Source of the DNA: Planctomycetota bacterium
GTDB taxonomy: Bacteria; Planctomycetota; Planctomycetia; Isosphaerales; Isosphaeraceae
NCBI GenBank assembly: GCA_021778575.1
Contig: JAJYCH010000007.1
Coordinates: forward strand, 1 to 22,322
Length of the DNA: 22,322 nucleotides
Direction of reading: 5' to 3'
Below the pieces are notes generated by a model. That model did no database searches. It worked only from the letters and a program-made list of their open reading frames with translations, and was not told the DNA's origin. This document shows positions 13,141-20,944 of this stretch, one piece after another. The translations under genes and the position numbers were made by a program. The first letter of the stretch is position 1. Every line of letters starts with the position of its first letter.

Positions 13141-14265
13141 GTGACCGCATCCGATCATGTCGTCATCTTTGACGAGGACCACGACCGGGCCTCGTTGATC
13201 GCCGGTTTGCTGGAACGAAGCCAGCCCTGGAATGGTCCCAAAACGATCCTGACATTCCACGATCTCAGGGGCGACTGGGAGCCGGCAGCGGGAATCCAGG
13301 AATTGAGAAGCGGATTGCCCGTTCTGGCGATTGTCGTCGAGGCCGATCCGGCGCGTTCGGCGTTTCCAGGACTTCAGGAACTGGCACGACAGGAGGGGGT
13401 CGCGACGCTCCTGGTGGTCGATGGAACTCTCGATCCTGCAAGCCTGGCGTCAAAGGCTCGGGGATTTGATGGCTGGATCGCCCTGGCCGCGCTCGATCAC
13501 GAGTTGCCGGCCCGGGTGGCCGAGGTTCTCGACCGGACCGACGCGAAGTCGCGCAACGGCCGTTCCGCCCCCGCTCTCGATTCCCGTTTTCTGGCGCTGG
13601 TGGTCCATGATCTTCGGACCCCATTGAACGTCATCGGGCTAACGATCCGGGCGATCACGCAGACGATTCCGAATCGGAGTGTCGAACTCGACGAGGATCT
13701 GACCTTCATCAAGGACAACGCCGCCCAGATCGAGAAAATGCTGTCGCAACTTGGCGATTATTGCCGGTTGATCGACCGCGAATCGCCATTGATGAGTTCC
13801 GAATTCGATCCCCGACGGTTCCTGAGCGACTTCGTGGAAGTCCACCGATCGCGGCCCGGGGCGGATCTCCAACCGTTGAAACTCGAACTTACAGAGACGT
13901 CGCCGGTCGAGGTCACGCTCGATCAGAACCGGGTCAAGCTGGCTCTCCAGAATGCCCTGGCAAACACCCTCAACGCGGCGGGAAAAACACCGGTTCGGCT
14001 CCGGTCGAGCGCAAACGATGGGCGCTGGATTATCGAACTGATCGTCGATAAGCCGCCGCCCCAGACGGTGGTTTCCCGGACCTTGCGGCCCGAACAGTTC
14101 GAACGGATCTCCGGCTCGGCGGCCGAGCGTCGCGGCCTTGACCTGGCACTTGCGGCGCATGTCAGCGAATCGTTCGGCGGGACCGCCCGGTTGGAGGTCG
14201 AACCCGAACAGCGGTCGAGCGTGGTCCTGGAATGGCCGGTTCGGAGTCCGACCACCGAGGCTTGA
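13141..14265 (+). CDS. Atypical histidine kinase with a pseudo-receiver and degenerate ATP-binding domain
   Basis: 374 aa from GTG at 13141 (AAAGG six bases upstream; the ATG at 13069 has no such site). Residues 1-130 have receiver-like topology (VVIFDEDHDRASLIAGLLER) but no aspartate in the usual acceptor strand (LAIVVEADP). The HisKA domain is intact: FLALVVHDLRTPLNVIG with His156. In the HATPase part the N box is recognisable (NALANTLNAA, 271-280), but the G1 box DxGxG is DKPPP (303-307) and the G2 box is RRGLDLAL (330-337). It has no membrane helix, so it is cytosolic. It may be a weak or inactive kinase acting as a phosphatase or scaffold, possibly for the regulator 0.8 kb away; that pairing is inferred from proximity. 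Confidence 0.85.
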   Translation: MTASDHVVIFDEDHDRASLIAGLLERSQPWNGPKTILTFHDLRGDWEPAAGIQELRSGLPVLAIVVEADPARSAFPGLQELARQEGVATLLVVDGTLDPASLASKARGFDGWIALAALDHELPARVAEVLDRTDAKSRNGRSAPALDSRFLALVVHDLRTPLNVIGLTIRAITQTIPNRSVELDEDLTFIKDNAAQIEKMLSQLGDYCRLIDRESPLMSSEFDPRRFLSDFVEVHRSRPGADLQPLKLELTETSPVEVTLDQNRVKLALQNALANTLNAAGKTPVRLRSSANDGRWIIELIVDKPPPQTVVSRTLRPEQFERISGSAAERRGLDLALAAHVSESFGGTARLEVEPEQRSSVVLEWPVRSPTTEA

Positions 14266-14286
14266 ACGCCGCCCCGTTCCGACCCA

Positions 14287-14302
14287 CGGCACGACGCTTG
14301 CG
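14287..14302 (+). promoter_or_regulatory. Sigma-54 promoter of the ferritin-like gene
   Basis: CGGCACGACGCTTGCG matches TGGCACG-N4-TTGCW at 10 of 12 positions, including all of GGCACG and TTGC. GG 14288-14289, GC 14300-14301; predicted start near 14313, leader about 83 nt. It begins 22 bp after the kinase stop. Confidence 0.78.
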
Positions 14303-14395
14303 ATGTGATTCAGACTAACGACGAGGTTACCCGGGATCGTTCCGGTTTCTCCTTCGTTGCTCTGTCACTTCGTTCCGAAAGCGATAAGGCCCGCC

Positions 14396-14890
14396 ATGAC
14401 GACCACCCCGACTGCCCGGCGCGACTGGATCGTCGCCGAGTTTTCCAAGGGAATCGAAGCGGAACATTCCCTCCAAACTCATGCCGAAACGACGGCCTCG
14501 AACCCTCCGGACCCCTCGCTCGTTGTCCTCTACCACGAGATCGCCGCCGATGACCAGCGGCATCGAATGATCGTCGAGACCATCGCGACCCGCTACGGTT
14601 ACAACCCGGGCAAGATTCTTGGTGGTGGCGTGAGCGGCGCCTTCGACCGGCTCCGCGAAAAGGTCGGCGAGATCGGTTCGACCCCGCAGACCAGGCTCGC
14701 TCACGACCTCGCTGCCAAGGCCGACTCGATTCACTGGACGACCGCCTGGATTTACACGTTTCAGAGTCTCGGTGACACCGTGAGCGCCCGCGAACTCGCC
14801 GCCGTTCTGACCGAGGAAAAGTCGCATCACGATGCTCTCCAGGAAGGCCTCAATCGGCTGATGGCTCGCGAGGCCACCGAACCCGAATAA
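14396..14890 (+). CDS. Ferritin-like four-helix protein (putative)
   Basis: 164 aa, all-helical. Four segments carry regularly placed acidic and histidine residues: FSKGIEAEHSLQTHAETTA, YHEIAADDQRHRMIVETIA, ADSIHWTTAWIYTFQSL and LTEEKSHHDALQEGLNRLM. The E...E-x(2-4)-H spacing in helices 2 and 4 resembles di-iron ferritin-like or rubrerythrin-like bundles (as in DUF892/DUF2383-type stress proteins), but I cannot place it in a defined family and metal binding is inferred. Soluble, no signal. ATG at 14396 has AAGG seven bases upstream. It has its own sigma-54 promoter (14287-14302), which ties it to the stress regulon. Confidence 0.7.
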   Translation: MTTTPTARRDWIVAEFSKGIEAEHSLQTHAETTASNPPDPSLVVLYHEIAADDQRHRMIVETIATRYGYNPGKILGGGVSGAFDRLREKVGEIGSTPQTRLAHDLAAKADSIHWTTAWIYTFQSLGDTVSARELAAVLTEEKSHHDALQEGLNRLMAREATEPE

Positions 14891-15080
14891 CGGCCGAAGA
14901 CCGATTTTTCCGCGATCGAGCCGTGACGAGGTGGAACCGAGTGGCGAATTTGTCACTTCTTGTGGTTATTTTGCCTCGATCGATTGGACATCCATGATTT
15001 GTCGCGTTACGATCAAAGGGGAACCTTCACCGTGACCGAAAGCCCTGGGCGATCCGGCGACGGATCGCGACAGCAAGATC

Positions 15081-16301
15081 ATGGTTCGACCTCTCGCGAG
15101 TTGCTTCACCTGGCGGCTCGGTTGGATCCTGGTGCTGGTCGTCGGGATGGCTCGACCATCCTCGGCTGGCTTCACCATCCAGGATCTGGGCGTTCTCACG
15201 CCGTTTGGAACCAGTTCCGGCTCGGCGATCAATGCGCTCGGCCAGGTTGCGGGCTCGGCCAATAACCTTTCCGGCAATCTGGTCGCGGTCTCGACGGTGC
15301 AGTCGGGGCAAGTCCAAGCGGTCGGATTGCCTCCCGATGCGATTCAGAGCCGGGGCAATGCCATCAATCTGAGTGGCAGCGTTGCCGGCTCCTATCTTGA
15401 TAAGTTCAACGCCCAGCATGCCTTCGTCTCCGGGCCGGATGGCGTGTCCGTCGTCACTCCCCTGGCGGGTGGAACTTACACCGTGGCCAATGGGATCAAC
15501 GGCTCGGGCATGGTGATCGGTACCGGCGACGTGCTCGACGGGACAACCCGGGCGTTCGTCATGGGGATCGGCGGCCATCCGACGGCGATCACCCCGCTCG
15601 GTACGGGCACGTTCAACGTCGGTAACGGGATCAATGATAGCGGATCGGCTGTCGGAACTTCCCAGATCGCCCCCGGGGGGTTGGTTCATGCTTTTCTCGC
15701 GGTTCCCGGCCTTTCCACGGTTGACCTCCTGAGCCGGAACGCCGCCGGCGACTTCTCGTACAACACCTACGGGACGGCGATCGCCAATACAGGAGATGTC
15801 GCCGGTTATGGCGACGTCGGCCGTTATGAGCATGCCTTCTTCGCCCCCAGTGGCGGCGGGACCCTGGTCGACCTCGGCGTTCTTCCCGGGGGTTCGTCAA
15901 GCTATGGGTATGGATTGAATGACCTGTCGCAGGTCGTCGGCTCGGTCAATTATGGGATCACTCAACCGGGTCAGCCGAATTCGGAGGCGTTCATCTGGGA
16001 TGCCGTGTATGGGATGTTCAACCTGAACACCTTGATCTCGACGACCGATCAGGCAAGCTGGGTCCTGACCCAGGCAACCGGGATCAACGACTCGGCCGAG
16101 ATTACTGGGACCGGTTTGCTCAACGGGGTGGCCCACGCCTTTCTACTGACCCCGATCCCCGATGAGCCCCTGTTCTCGACACCCGGTCAGACGGTGCCGG
16201 AACCGCCCGCCGTCGGGCTCACTCTGATCGGCTTGCTGACTGTCATTATCGGGGCTAACCGGCTCAAGCCCGGACGAACCGAGGGCCAGGCAATCGCTTG
16301 A
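15081..16301 (+). CDS. HAF-repeat exported protein with a PEP-CTERM-like sorting tail
   Basis: 406 aa. A signal peptide (about 1-29, LGWILVLVVGMARPSSAGF) is followed by some six or seven HAF-type repeats. Examples are INALGQVAGS, INGSGMVIGTGD...RAFV, INDSGSAVGTS...HAFL, ANTGDVAGYGDVGRYEHAFF, LNDLSQVVGS...EAFIW and INDSAEITGTG...HAFLL, consistent with a beta-propeller. The C-terminus is VPEPPAVGLTLIGLLTVIIG followed by basic residues: a P-E-P box, a membrane helix and an arginine/lysine tail, as in exosortase substrates. It is exported and processed at the cell surface; function unknown. No sigma-54 site is visible upstream. Its last 38 bp overlap the 3' end of dprA on the other strand. Confidence 0.88.
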   Translation: MVRPLASCFTWRLGWILVLVVGMARPSSAGFTIQDLGVLTPFGTSSGSAINALGQVAGSANNLSGNLVAVSTVQSGQVQAVGLPPDAIQSRGNAINLSGSVAGSYLDKFNAQHAFVSGPDGVSVVTPLAGGTYTVANGINGSGMVIGTGDVLDGTTRAFVMGIGGHPTAITPLGTGTFNVGNGINDSGSAVGTSQIAPGGLVHAFLAVPGLSTVDLLSRNAAGDFSYNTYGTAIANTGDVAGYGDVGRYEHAFFAPSGGGTLVDLGVLPGGSSSYGYGLNDLSQVVGSVNYGITQPGQPNSEAFIWDAVYGMFNLNTLISTTDQASWVLTQATGINDSAEITGTGLLNGVAHAFLLTPIPDEPLFSTPGQTVPEPPAVGLTLIGLLTVIIGANRLKPGRTEGQAIA

Positions 16302-17385
16302 CCAGCCGGCGCATTTCGAGCACGCTCAAGGTCGCCATCACCTGCGACGCCGTCAAGCCGCTGCCGACGATCAGTTCGTCGACCGACATCGGCCGATGAT
16401 CGAGGCGACCGACGATCATCCGTTCCTGGTCAGAGAGCGAAAGCTCGGCGGGGTGGCGAATTCCCGGTTCCTCGGGTTTCGCCTTGACCTCGCGCACCAG
16501 TGGCCCGAGTTCTTCGAGGATATCGTCGACCGTCTCGACCAGCTTGGCCCCATCGCGAATCAGGTAATGACAGCCTCGGCTGGGCAGGCTATCGACGGGT
16601 CCAGGGACGGCGAAGACCTCGCGATTTTGGTCGGTCGCGTGCTTGGCGGTCGAGAGTGACCCGCTCCGAGGCGTGGCCTCGACGACAACCACCCCCAGGC
16701 TCAAGCCCGAAATGATCCGGTTCCGCTGCGGGAAAAGCCCCGCCAGCGGCCCCTGGCGCATCGGTGACTCGCTGATCAGGGCTCCCGAGGCGACGACCTC
16801 GCGCGCCAGGTCTTCGTGTTCGGGTGGGTAAACTTCGGCCAGGCCATTCGCGAGGACCGCCAGGGTCCGGCCGCCGCCGTTCATCGCCCCGCGATGCGCC
16901 GCCGCGTCGATCCCTCGGGCGAGACCGGAGATGACAGTCACGCCCACCCGGGCCAGCGACGTCGCCAGTTTCTCGGCGATCCGGAGACCGTAGGAGGTGC
17001 ATTTTCGCGAACCGACAAGCGCGATCGCGATCTGGTCGGCCGGCTCGATCGAACCCCGGACGTAGAGCAAGCTCGGCGGGTCGGGGATCTCGACCAGGCT
17101 CGGCGGATACGACTTGTCCGACCGGCTGACGACCGTGACCCCCTGCTTCCGGCAGAGTTCCAGTTCCGCCTCGGCGTCGACCTCGCGTCGGGCCCGGCTG
17201 ATCTTCTCGGCCAGCTTGCCGCCAACCCCGGCGACCTCGCGGAGTTCGGATTCCCGGGCGTCGAGCACGGCTCCGGCCGAGCCGAATTCTTCGATCAAGG
17301 TCCGACAGGTTTTCGGCCCGACTCCAGGAACCAGGGTCAAGCGAAGCAGATCCAGGAGGGTCGAATCCGGCGATGGGTCGCTCAC
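16264..17385 (-). CDS. dprA: DNA-processing protein DprA
   Basis: 373 aa. An N-terminal helix-hairpin-helix/SAM-like region (LVPGVGPKTCRTLIEEFG, VAGVGGKLAEKISRA) is followed by the Rossmann-like DprA core (ALVGSRKCTSYG, VISGLARGIDAAAHRGAM, FPQRNRIISGLSLG, GSLSTAKHATDQNREVFAVP) and a C-terminal winged helix (SVDELIVGSGLTASQVMATL). DprA loads RecA on incoming single-stranded DNA during natural transformation. GTG at 17385 overlaps the aroB stop by 4 nt (GTGA), so the two are translationally coupled. The 3' end overlaps the PEP-CTERM gene on the opposite strand by 38 bp. Confidence 0.96.
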   Translation of the reverse strand: MSDPSPDSTLLDLLRLTLVPGVGPKTCRTLIEEFGSAGAVLDARESELREVAGVGGKLAEKISRARREVDAEAELELCRKQGVTVVSRSDKSYPPSLVEIPDPPSLLYVRGSIEPADQIAIALVGSRKCTSYGLRIAEKLATSLARVGVTVISGLARGIDAAAHRGAMNGGGRTLAVLANGLAEVYPPEHEDLAREVVASGALISESPMRQGPLAGLFPQRNRIISGLSLGVVVVEATPRSGSLSTAKHATDQNREVFAVPGPVDSLPSRGCHYLIRDGAKLVETVDDILEELGPLVREVKAKPEEPGIRHPAELSLSDQERMIVGRLDHRPMSVDELIVGSGLTASQVMATLSVLEMRRLVKRLPGPRFVRA

Positions 17386-18515
17386 AACGCCTCCCTGGCT
17401 GGGCTCGGAGCGACCATCCCGGCCAGAACCGCGTGAATCGCGGCTTCGGGAGCCCCCGTCAGCTCGACCCGGCCGATCGCACGGGGGAGCACGAAGCGGA
17501 TCGAGCCTCGTTCGTTCTTCTTGTCGCGTCCCATCGCGTTGAAGAGAGCCGCCAGGTCCAGGCCGTGAGCTTCGACGGGCAGTTGGAACCGGCGGAGCAA
17601 GGCAATGATCCGCTCGGTGATACCCGGGTCGATCCAGCCCAGCGATTCGGCGAGCCGCGACTCGGCCACCATCCCGACGGCCACGGCCTCGCCATGCTCG
17701 AACTTGCCGCCATAACCGGCGACGGCCTCGATCGCGTGGCCGACCGTGTGACCGAAGTTGAGCACGGCCCGGAGCCCGGTTTCCTCGCGCTCGTCGGCCG
17801 AGACCACCTCCGCCTTCAACTCGCAGCTCCGGGCGATGATCCGCCGGATCATGACCGGGTCGCGAGACTCGATCAACTCGACGTTGGCTTCGAGTTCTTC
17901 AAAGAACCGGGCGTCCAGAATCACGCCATACTTGACCACCTCCGCCAGACCGCAGCGCAGTTCGCGGGTGGGGAGGGTCGTCAGGACGTCGGTATCGATC
18001 CAGACCCCGGCCGGCTGATGAAACGCGCCGATGACGTTCTTGGCGCCGGGGTGATTGACGCCGACCTTGCCGCCGACCGAACTATCGACCATGGCCAGCA
18101 GGCTGGTCGGGACCATCAGGAGCGGGAGCCCCCGAGCGTAAGTCGCCGCGACGAACCCCGCCAGGTCACCGATCACACCGCCGCCGACGGCGACGACACA
18201 GGTCTGACGATCGGCCCGGATCGCCACCAGTCGGTCGTAAAGCCGCAACGAGGCTTCGAGCGATTTCGACCGCTCGCCCGCCGGGACGGTTTCCAGGCTC
18301 GCTCCAATCCCGATCTCGGTCAATTCCGAAACGAACCCACCGGCCGCTCCGACCAGATTCTCGTCCGTCACCACCAGCGCCGACCGGCAATTTCGCCCCA
18401 CCGAGCTCGAGCCCAGAACCTCGCGAACAAACCCGCCAAACGCACCCGATCCCGCCCCGCTGACCACGCGGACCTCGTAAGATCGGGAGCCCAGGTCGAC
18501 TTTGACGCCAATCAT
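17382..18515 (-). CDS. aroB: 3-dehydroquinate synthase
   Basis: 377 aa, normal length. NAD-binding GGGVIGDLAGFVAATYARGL, substrate-loop PTSLLAMVDSSVGGKVGVNH, and the zinc ligands in LAEVVKYG (Glu), NFGHTVGHAIE (His) and FEHGEAVAVGM (His) are all present. The enzyme converts DAHP to 3-dehydroquinate in the shikimate pathway, in the cytosol. ATG at 18515 lacks a clear ribosome binding site, as is common here. It is the upstream member of an aroB-dprA pair, an unusual functional pairing that the overlap shows to be a real operon. Confidence 0.97.
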   Translation of the reverse strand: MIGVKVDLGSRSYEVRVVSGAGSGAFGGFVREVLGSSSVGRNCRSALVVTDENLVGAAGGFVSELTEIGIGASLETVPAGERSKSLEASLRLYDRLVAIRADRQTCVVAVGGGVIGDLAGFVAATYARGLPLLMVPTSLLAMVDSSVGGKVGVNHPGAKNVIGAFHQPAGVWIDTDVLTTLPTRELRCGLAEVVKYGVILDARFFEELEANVELIESRDPVMIRRIIARSCELKAEVVSADEREETGLRAVLNFGHTVGHAIEAVAGYGGKFEHGEAVAVGMVAESRLAESLGWIDPGITERIIALLRRFQLPVEAHGLDLAALFNAMGRDKKNERGSIRFVLPRAIGRVELTGAPEAAIHAVLAGMVAPSPAREAL

Positions 18516-19006
18516 GCAGGAAGACTCGCGAGGGAGCGATTTTCAACGTCGCCAGTCTAGCATCGACGTTCGCAATTCGCCAACGACTCGGTCCGCCGGC
18601 CCCGGGGAAGTCGAAGCCGAGATCCGCGACCCTTTTTCACGCGTTGGCCAGTAAGTACGTTCGAAGCGGCGTCATCGGCACGATCTTACGAGGATGGAGA
18701 CCATCGTTGGAGCAGAGGACCGGGCTTGTTGGCTTCGTTTTGGAAAAATCGACCAAGAGCCGATGTTTGGGTTCATCTGGAGAAACCGAGGGGCCGGTTG
18801 GCTTCGTTTGGAGCGGGCTCGAAAGGGCGGATTTTATCGAGGGGGGCTGGCCTTGACTTCAAGATTGATCGGGTCGAGCAGGTCGCCCGGCGGGTTCATC
18901 TCGCGATGGTCCTTCCCGAACGCCCCCTGGATTGCTAAAATTGGATTTTAACGGAAGCCAAGTTGAGATCTCTCGACTGTCTGGAACCGCCACGGGTGGC
19001 CCGACT
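18516..19006. other. Gene-free stretch upstream of the metalloprotease gene
   Basis: About 490 bp with no convincing gene; the plus-strand frames encode low-complexity 'GFVW/ASFG' strings that come from a DNA repeat (18729-18815). It must hold the divergent promoters of aroB and the protease gene, but none was recognised and no sigma-54-like site is present. Confidence 0.5.
18729..18815 (+). repeat. Three degenerate copies of a TTGGCTTCGTTTGGA repeat
   Basis: TTGGCTTCGTTTTGGAAAAA begins at 18729, TTGGGTTCATCTGGAGAAAC at 18767 and TTGGCTTCGTTTGGAGCGGG at 18798. Spacing is 31-38 bp. From memory, similar strings giving 'IGFVW/LASFG' pseudo-translations are scattered in intergenic DNA of related planctomycetes. 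Confidence 0.5.
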
Positions 19007-20071
19007 ATGACCGATATTCTCACCTGGTCGATCAACCTGGGTCGGTGGTCCGGAGTTCAGATCCGGGTCCATTATTTCCTGGTGTTCTTCGCGATCGGGC
19101 GCTTGCTCAACGCGGTCGTCGACAAGGACCAGGATCTCCTTCCGACCATCGCCTGGCTGCTGATCCTCCTGGTCGTCCTGGCTCTGCACGAGCTGGGCCA
19201 CGCGGTGATGGCTCTCCATCAGCAGGTCGAACCCGACGATATCCGGTTCTGGCCGCTGGGTAATTTTGTGATCCCGTCGGGTTCGAGCCGGTCGCAGGAC
19301 AACTTGCCCGTCGCCGTCGCGGGAGTCGCCACCAGCGGCTTTCTGGCTCTCTTCTCGGCGCTGGTTCTGGCCATGGCCGGAGCCCGGATGGTGTTTAACC
19401 CGTTTGGCGACGGCAACGATGCCGGCGCTCCGTACCTGCTCCTGGCCAAGTTTCCTCGGGTCGAGGCGTTCCGACCACTCTGGTTCGTGGGTTGGTTTGG
19501 GTATTTGAACCTGGTCGTGTTTCTTGCCAACCTGATTCCCGCGTTGCCGCTCGATGGCGGTCGGATTCTTCGAGCGGTCCTCTCGCGATCGTCAGTCGGG
19601 ATCACCCGCGATAATCCTTACGCCCAGTGGACCGGTCACGCGGTCGCTCTGATCCTGGCGATCGCGGGATTGATCCGGATGTTTCGCCCGGCGTTCAGCG
19701 ATGGACTGACTTTGATCGCCCTGGCCTTCCTGATCGAGTTGATCGTCCGGTCCGAAACCCGGATCATGGAGGATGGCGGGTTCTTCGACGACGGGGTCTT
19801 CGGCTACGACTTCTCGGAAGGATACACAAGCCTGGAAAGCAGCGCCGCGAAGGTCCGACCGTACCGCGAAAGCGCCCTCAAACGCTGGCGGCGGAAGCGT
19901 TCCGAACTGCGACGCCAGCGCCGGCTGGCTCGCGAAGCGGCCGAGGAGCAGCGGATGGACGAGATCCTCGACAAGCTCCATCAGCAAGGCAAAGGCTCGC
20001 TGACCGACGAGGAAAATCGCTTCCTGGTCCGCGTCAGCACCAAACTCCGCAATAATCGACCGCGGTCGTGA
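19007..20071 (+). CDS. Site-2-type membrane zinc metalloprotease (M50 family)
   Basis: 354 aa. Several membrane helices are present. The second long one (about 47-68) carries the zinc motif HELGH (61-65), and PALPLDGGRILRA (178-190) supplies the third ligand, Asp183, as in S2P/SpoIVFB-like proteases. The start 'LGRWSGVQIRVHYFLVFFAI' is the typical N-terminal strand and helix of the bacterial M50B group. After about residue 255 comes a long cytoplasmic tail with a basic coiled region (KRWRRKRSELRRQRRLAREA) and RMDEILDKLHQQGKGSLTDE plus ENRFLVRVS, which looks like the DUF6576-type tail of rhomboid and M50 proteins. No CBS pair is present. ATG at 19007 fits the family; ATG at 18932 would add 25 unrelated residues. 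It overlaps the next gene by 4 nt. Confidence 0.9.
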   Translation: MTDILTWSINLGRWSGVQIRVHYFLVFFAIGRLLNAVVDKDQDLLPTIAWLLILLVVLALHELGHAVMALHQQVEPDDIRFWPLGNFVIPSGSSRSQDNLPVAVAGVATSGFLALFSALVLAMAGARMVFNPFGDGNDAGAPYLLLAKFPRVEAFRPLWFVGWFGYLNLVVFLANLIPALPLDGGRILRAVLSRSSVGITRDNPYAQWTGHAVALILAIAGLIRMFRPAFSDGLTLIALAFLIELIVRSETRIMEDGGFFDDGVFGYDFSEGYTSLESSAAKVRPYRESALKRWRRKRSELRRQRRLAREAAEEQRMDEILDKLHQQGKGSLTDEENRFLVRVSTKLRNNRPRS

Positions 20072-20865
20072 AGTCGCGACTCCTCGAAACGCTGGGCCGG
20101 CGGCCAATCCTGCTCGACGCCGCGATGGGCACTCGACTGATCGCGCAGGGGCTGAACCTGGCCGACGATGATCCGGCGCTCTGGGTCATCAATCATCCGC
20201 TCGAAGTCCTTCAGATCCATCAAGCCGACACCGAAGCCGGCGCCGAAGCCCTTCTGAGCAATACATTTGGAGCAAATCGTTTCTGGCTCGACCGCTTCGG
20301 CCAGGGTCCGGAAACGGCGACCATCAATCGGCAGGCGGTCGAGCTGGCCCGACAGGCGATCGGTCCTGTTGGGTTCGTTTTGGGCACGATCGGTCCCACG
20401 GCGTCCGACCATCCCCAGGCCCTCCGGGAACAGGCAGAAGTCCTGGTCCAGAGTGGCGTCGATGCGCTCCTGCTCGAAACCCACTCGCTCGACCAGGCCT
20501 GTCGATCGCTGGAACTCTTCCGTGATTGGCCGGTGCCGATCCTCGCCAGCCTCTTCGCCTGGCCCGAACCGATCCGGGATTCGGCCCATCGCCTGATCGA
20601 CCGAGGGGCGGCCGCCATCGGGGCCAACTGCCTGAACGGGATGGGGCCGGCTTTGGACCTCGCCCGGAAGCTTCGCGAGGTGACCGATCACCCGCTCCTG
20701 ATCAAGCCCTCAGCCGGCTTGCCCGGTTCGGCTCTGGAATCCCCCCAACAATTCGCCAACGCCGTACCCGAACTCCTCGCCTGCGGGGTTCGCCTGATCG
20801 GTGGTTGTTGCGGGACGTCGTCGGCTCACGTCGCGGCGATCCGGAAGGAACTCGGCTCGATTTGA
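20068..20865 (+). CDS. Homocysteine S-methyltransferase family protein
   Basis: 265 aa, a single Hcy-binding TIM barrel (PF02574) without cobalamin domains. LLDAAMGTRL at the start, SNTFGANR (64-71), and the three zinc cysteines Cys188 (GANCLNG) and Cys247/Cys248 (GGCCGT) are all present. It transfers a methyl group to homocysteine or a related thiol/selenol; the donor (betaine, S-methylmethionine or a methylfolate partner) cannot be told from sequence. It is shorter than typical 300-residue enzymes but complete. GTG at 20068 overlaps the protease stop (GTGA), so it is coupled to it. Confidence 0.9.
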   Translation: MKSRLLETLGRRPILLDAAMGTRLIAQGLNLADDDPALWVINHPLEVLQIHQADTEAGAEALLSNTFGANRFWLDRFGQGPETATINRQAVELARQAIGPVGFVLGTIGPTASDHPQALREQAEVLVQSGVDALLLETHSLDQACRSLELFRDWPVPILASLFAWPEPIRDSAHRLIDRGAAAIGANCLNGMGPALDLARKLREVTDHPLLIKPSAGLPGSALESPQQFANAVPELLACGVRLIGGCCGTSSAHVAAIRKELGSI

Positions 20866-20944
20866 CCTGTTGGCGTGGCCCGGTCTGTTGCGGTACGATC
20901 GATCGTTCCCGGCGACCGAAACCCTTATTGCAGGACCAGACCCG

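Noticed and set aside
14144..14159. TGGCACTTGCGGCGCA inside the kinase gene, resembling a sigma-54 promoter
   Set aside because: GG-N10-GC is met, but TTGC is at the wrong spacing and the -12 box is absent; it lies within coding sequence 240 bp from the next gene, which has a better site at 14287.
14891..15080. Possible sigma-54 promoter for the PEP-CTERM gene, as in the PrsK/PrsR systems of other bacteria
   Set aside because: GTGGC- and GTGG-like boxes occur, but none has GC 10 nt further on with TTGC, so the PEP-CTERM gene is not placed in the regulon.
18644..18951. Three overlapping plus-strand open frames
   Set aside because: They are produced by the TTGGCTTCGTTTGGA repeat, and all three frames are open over the same stretch, which is typical of a repeat and not of a gene.
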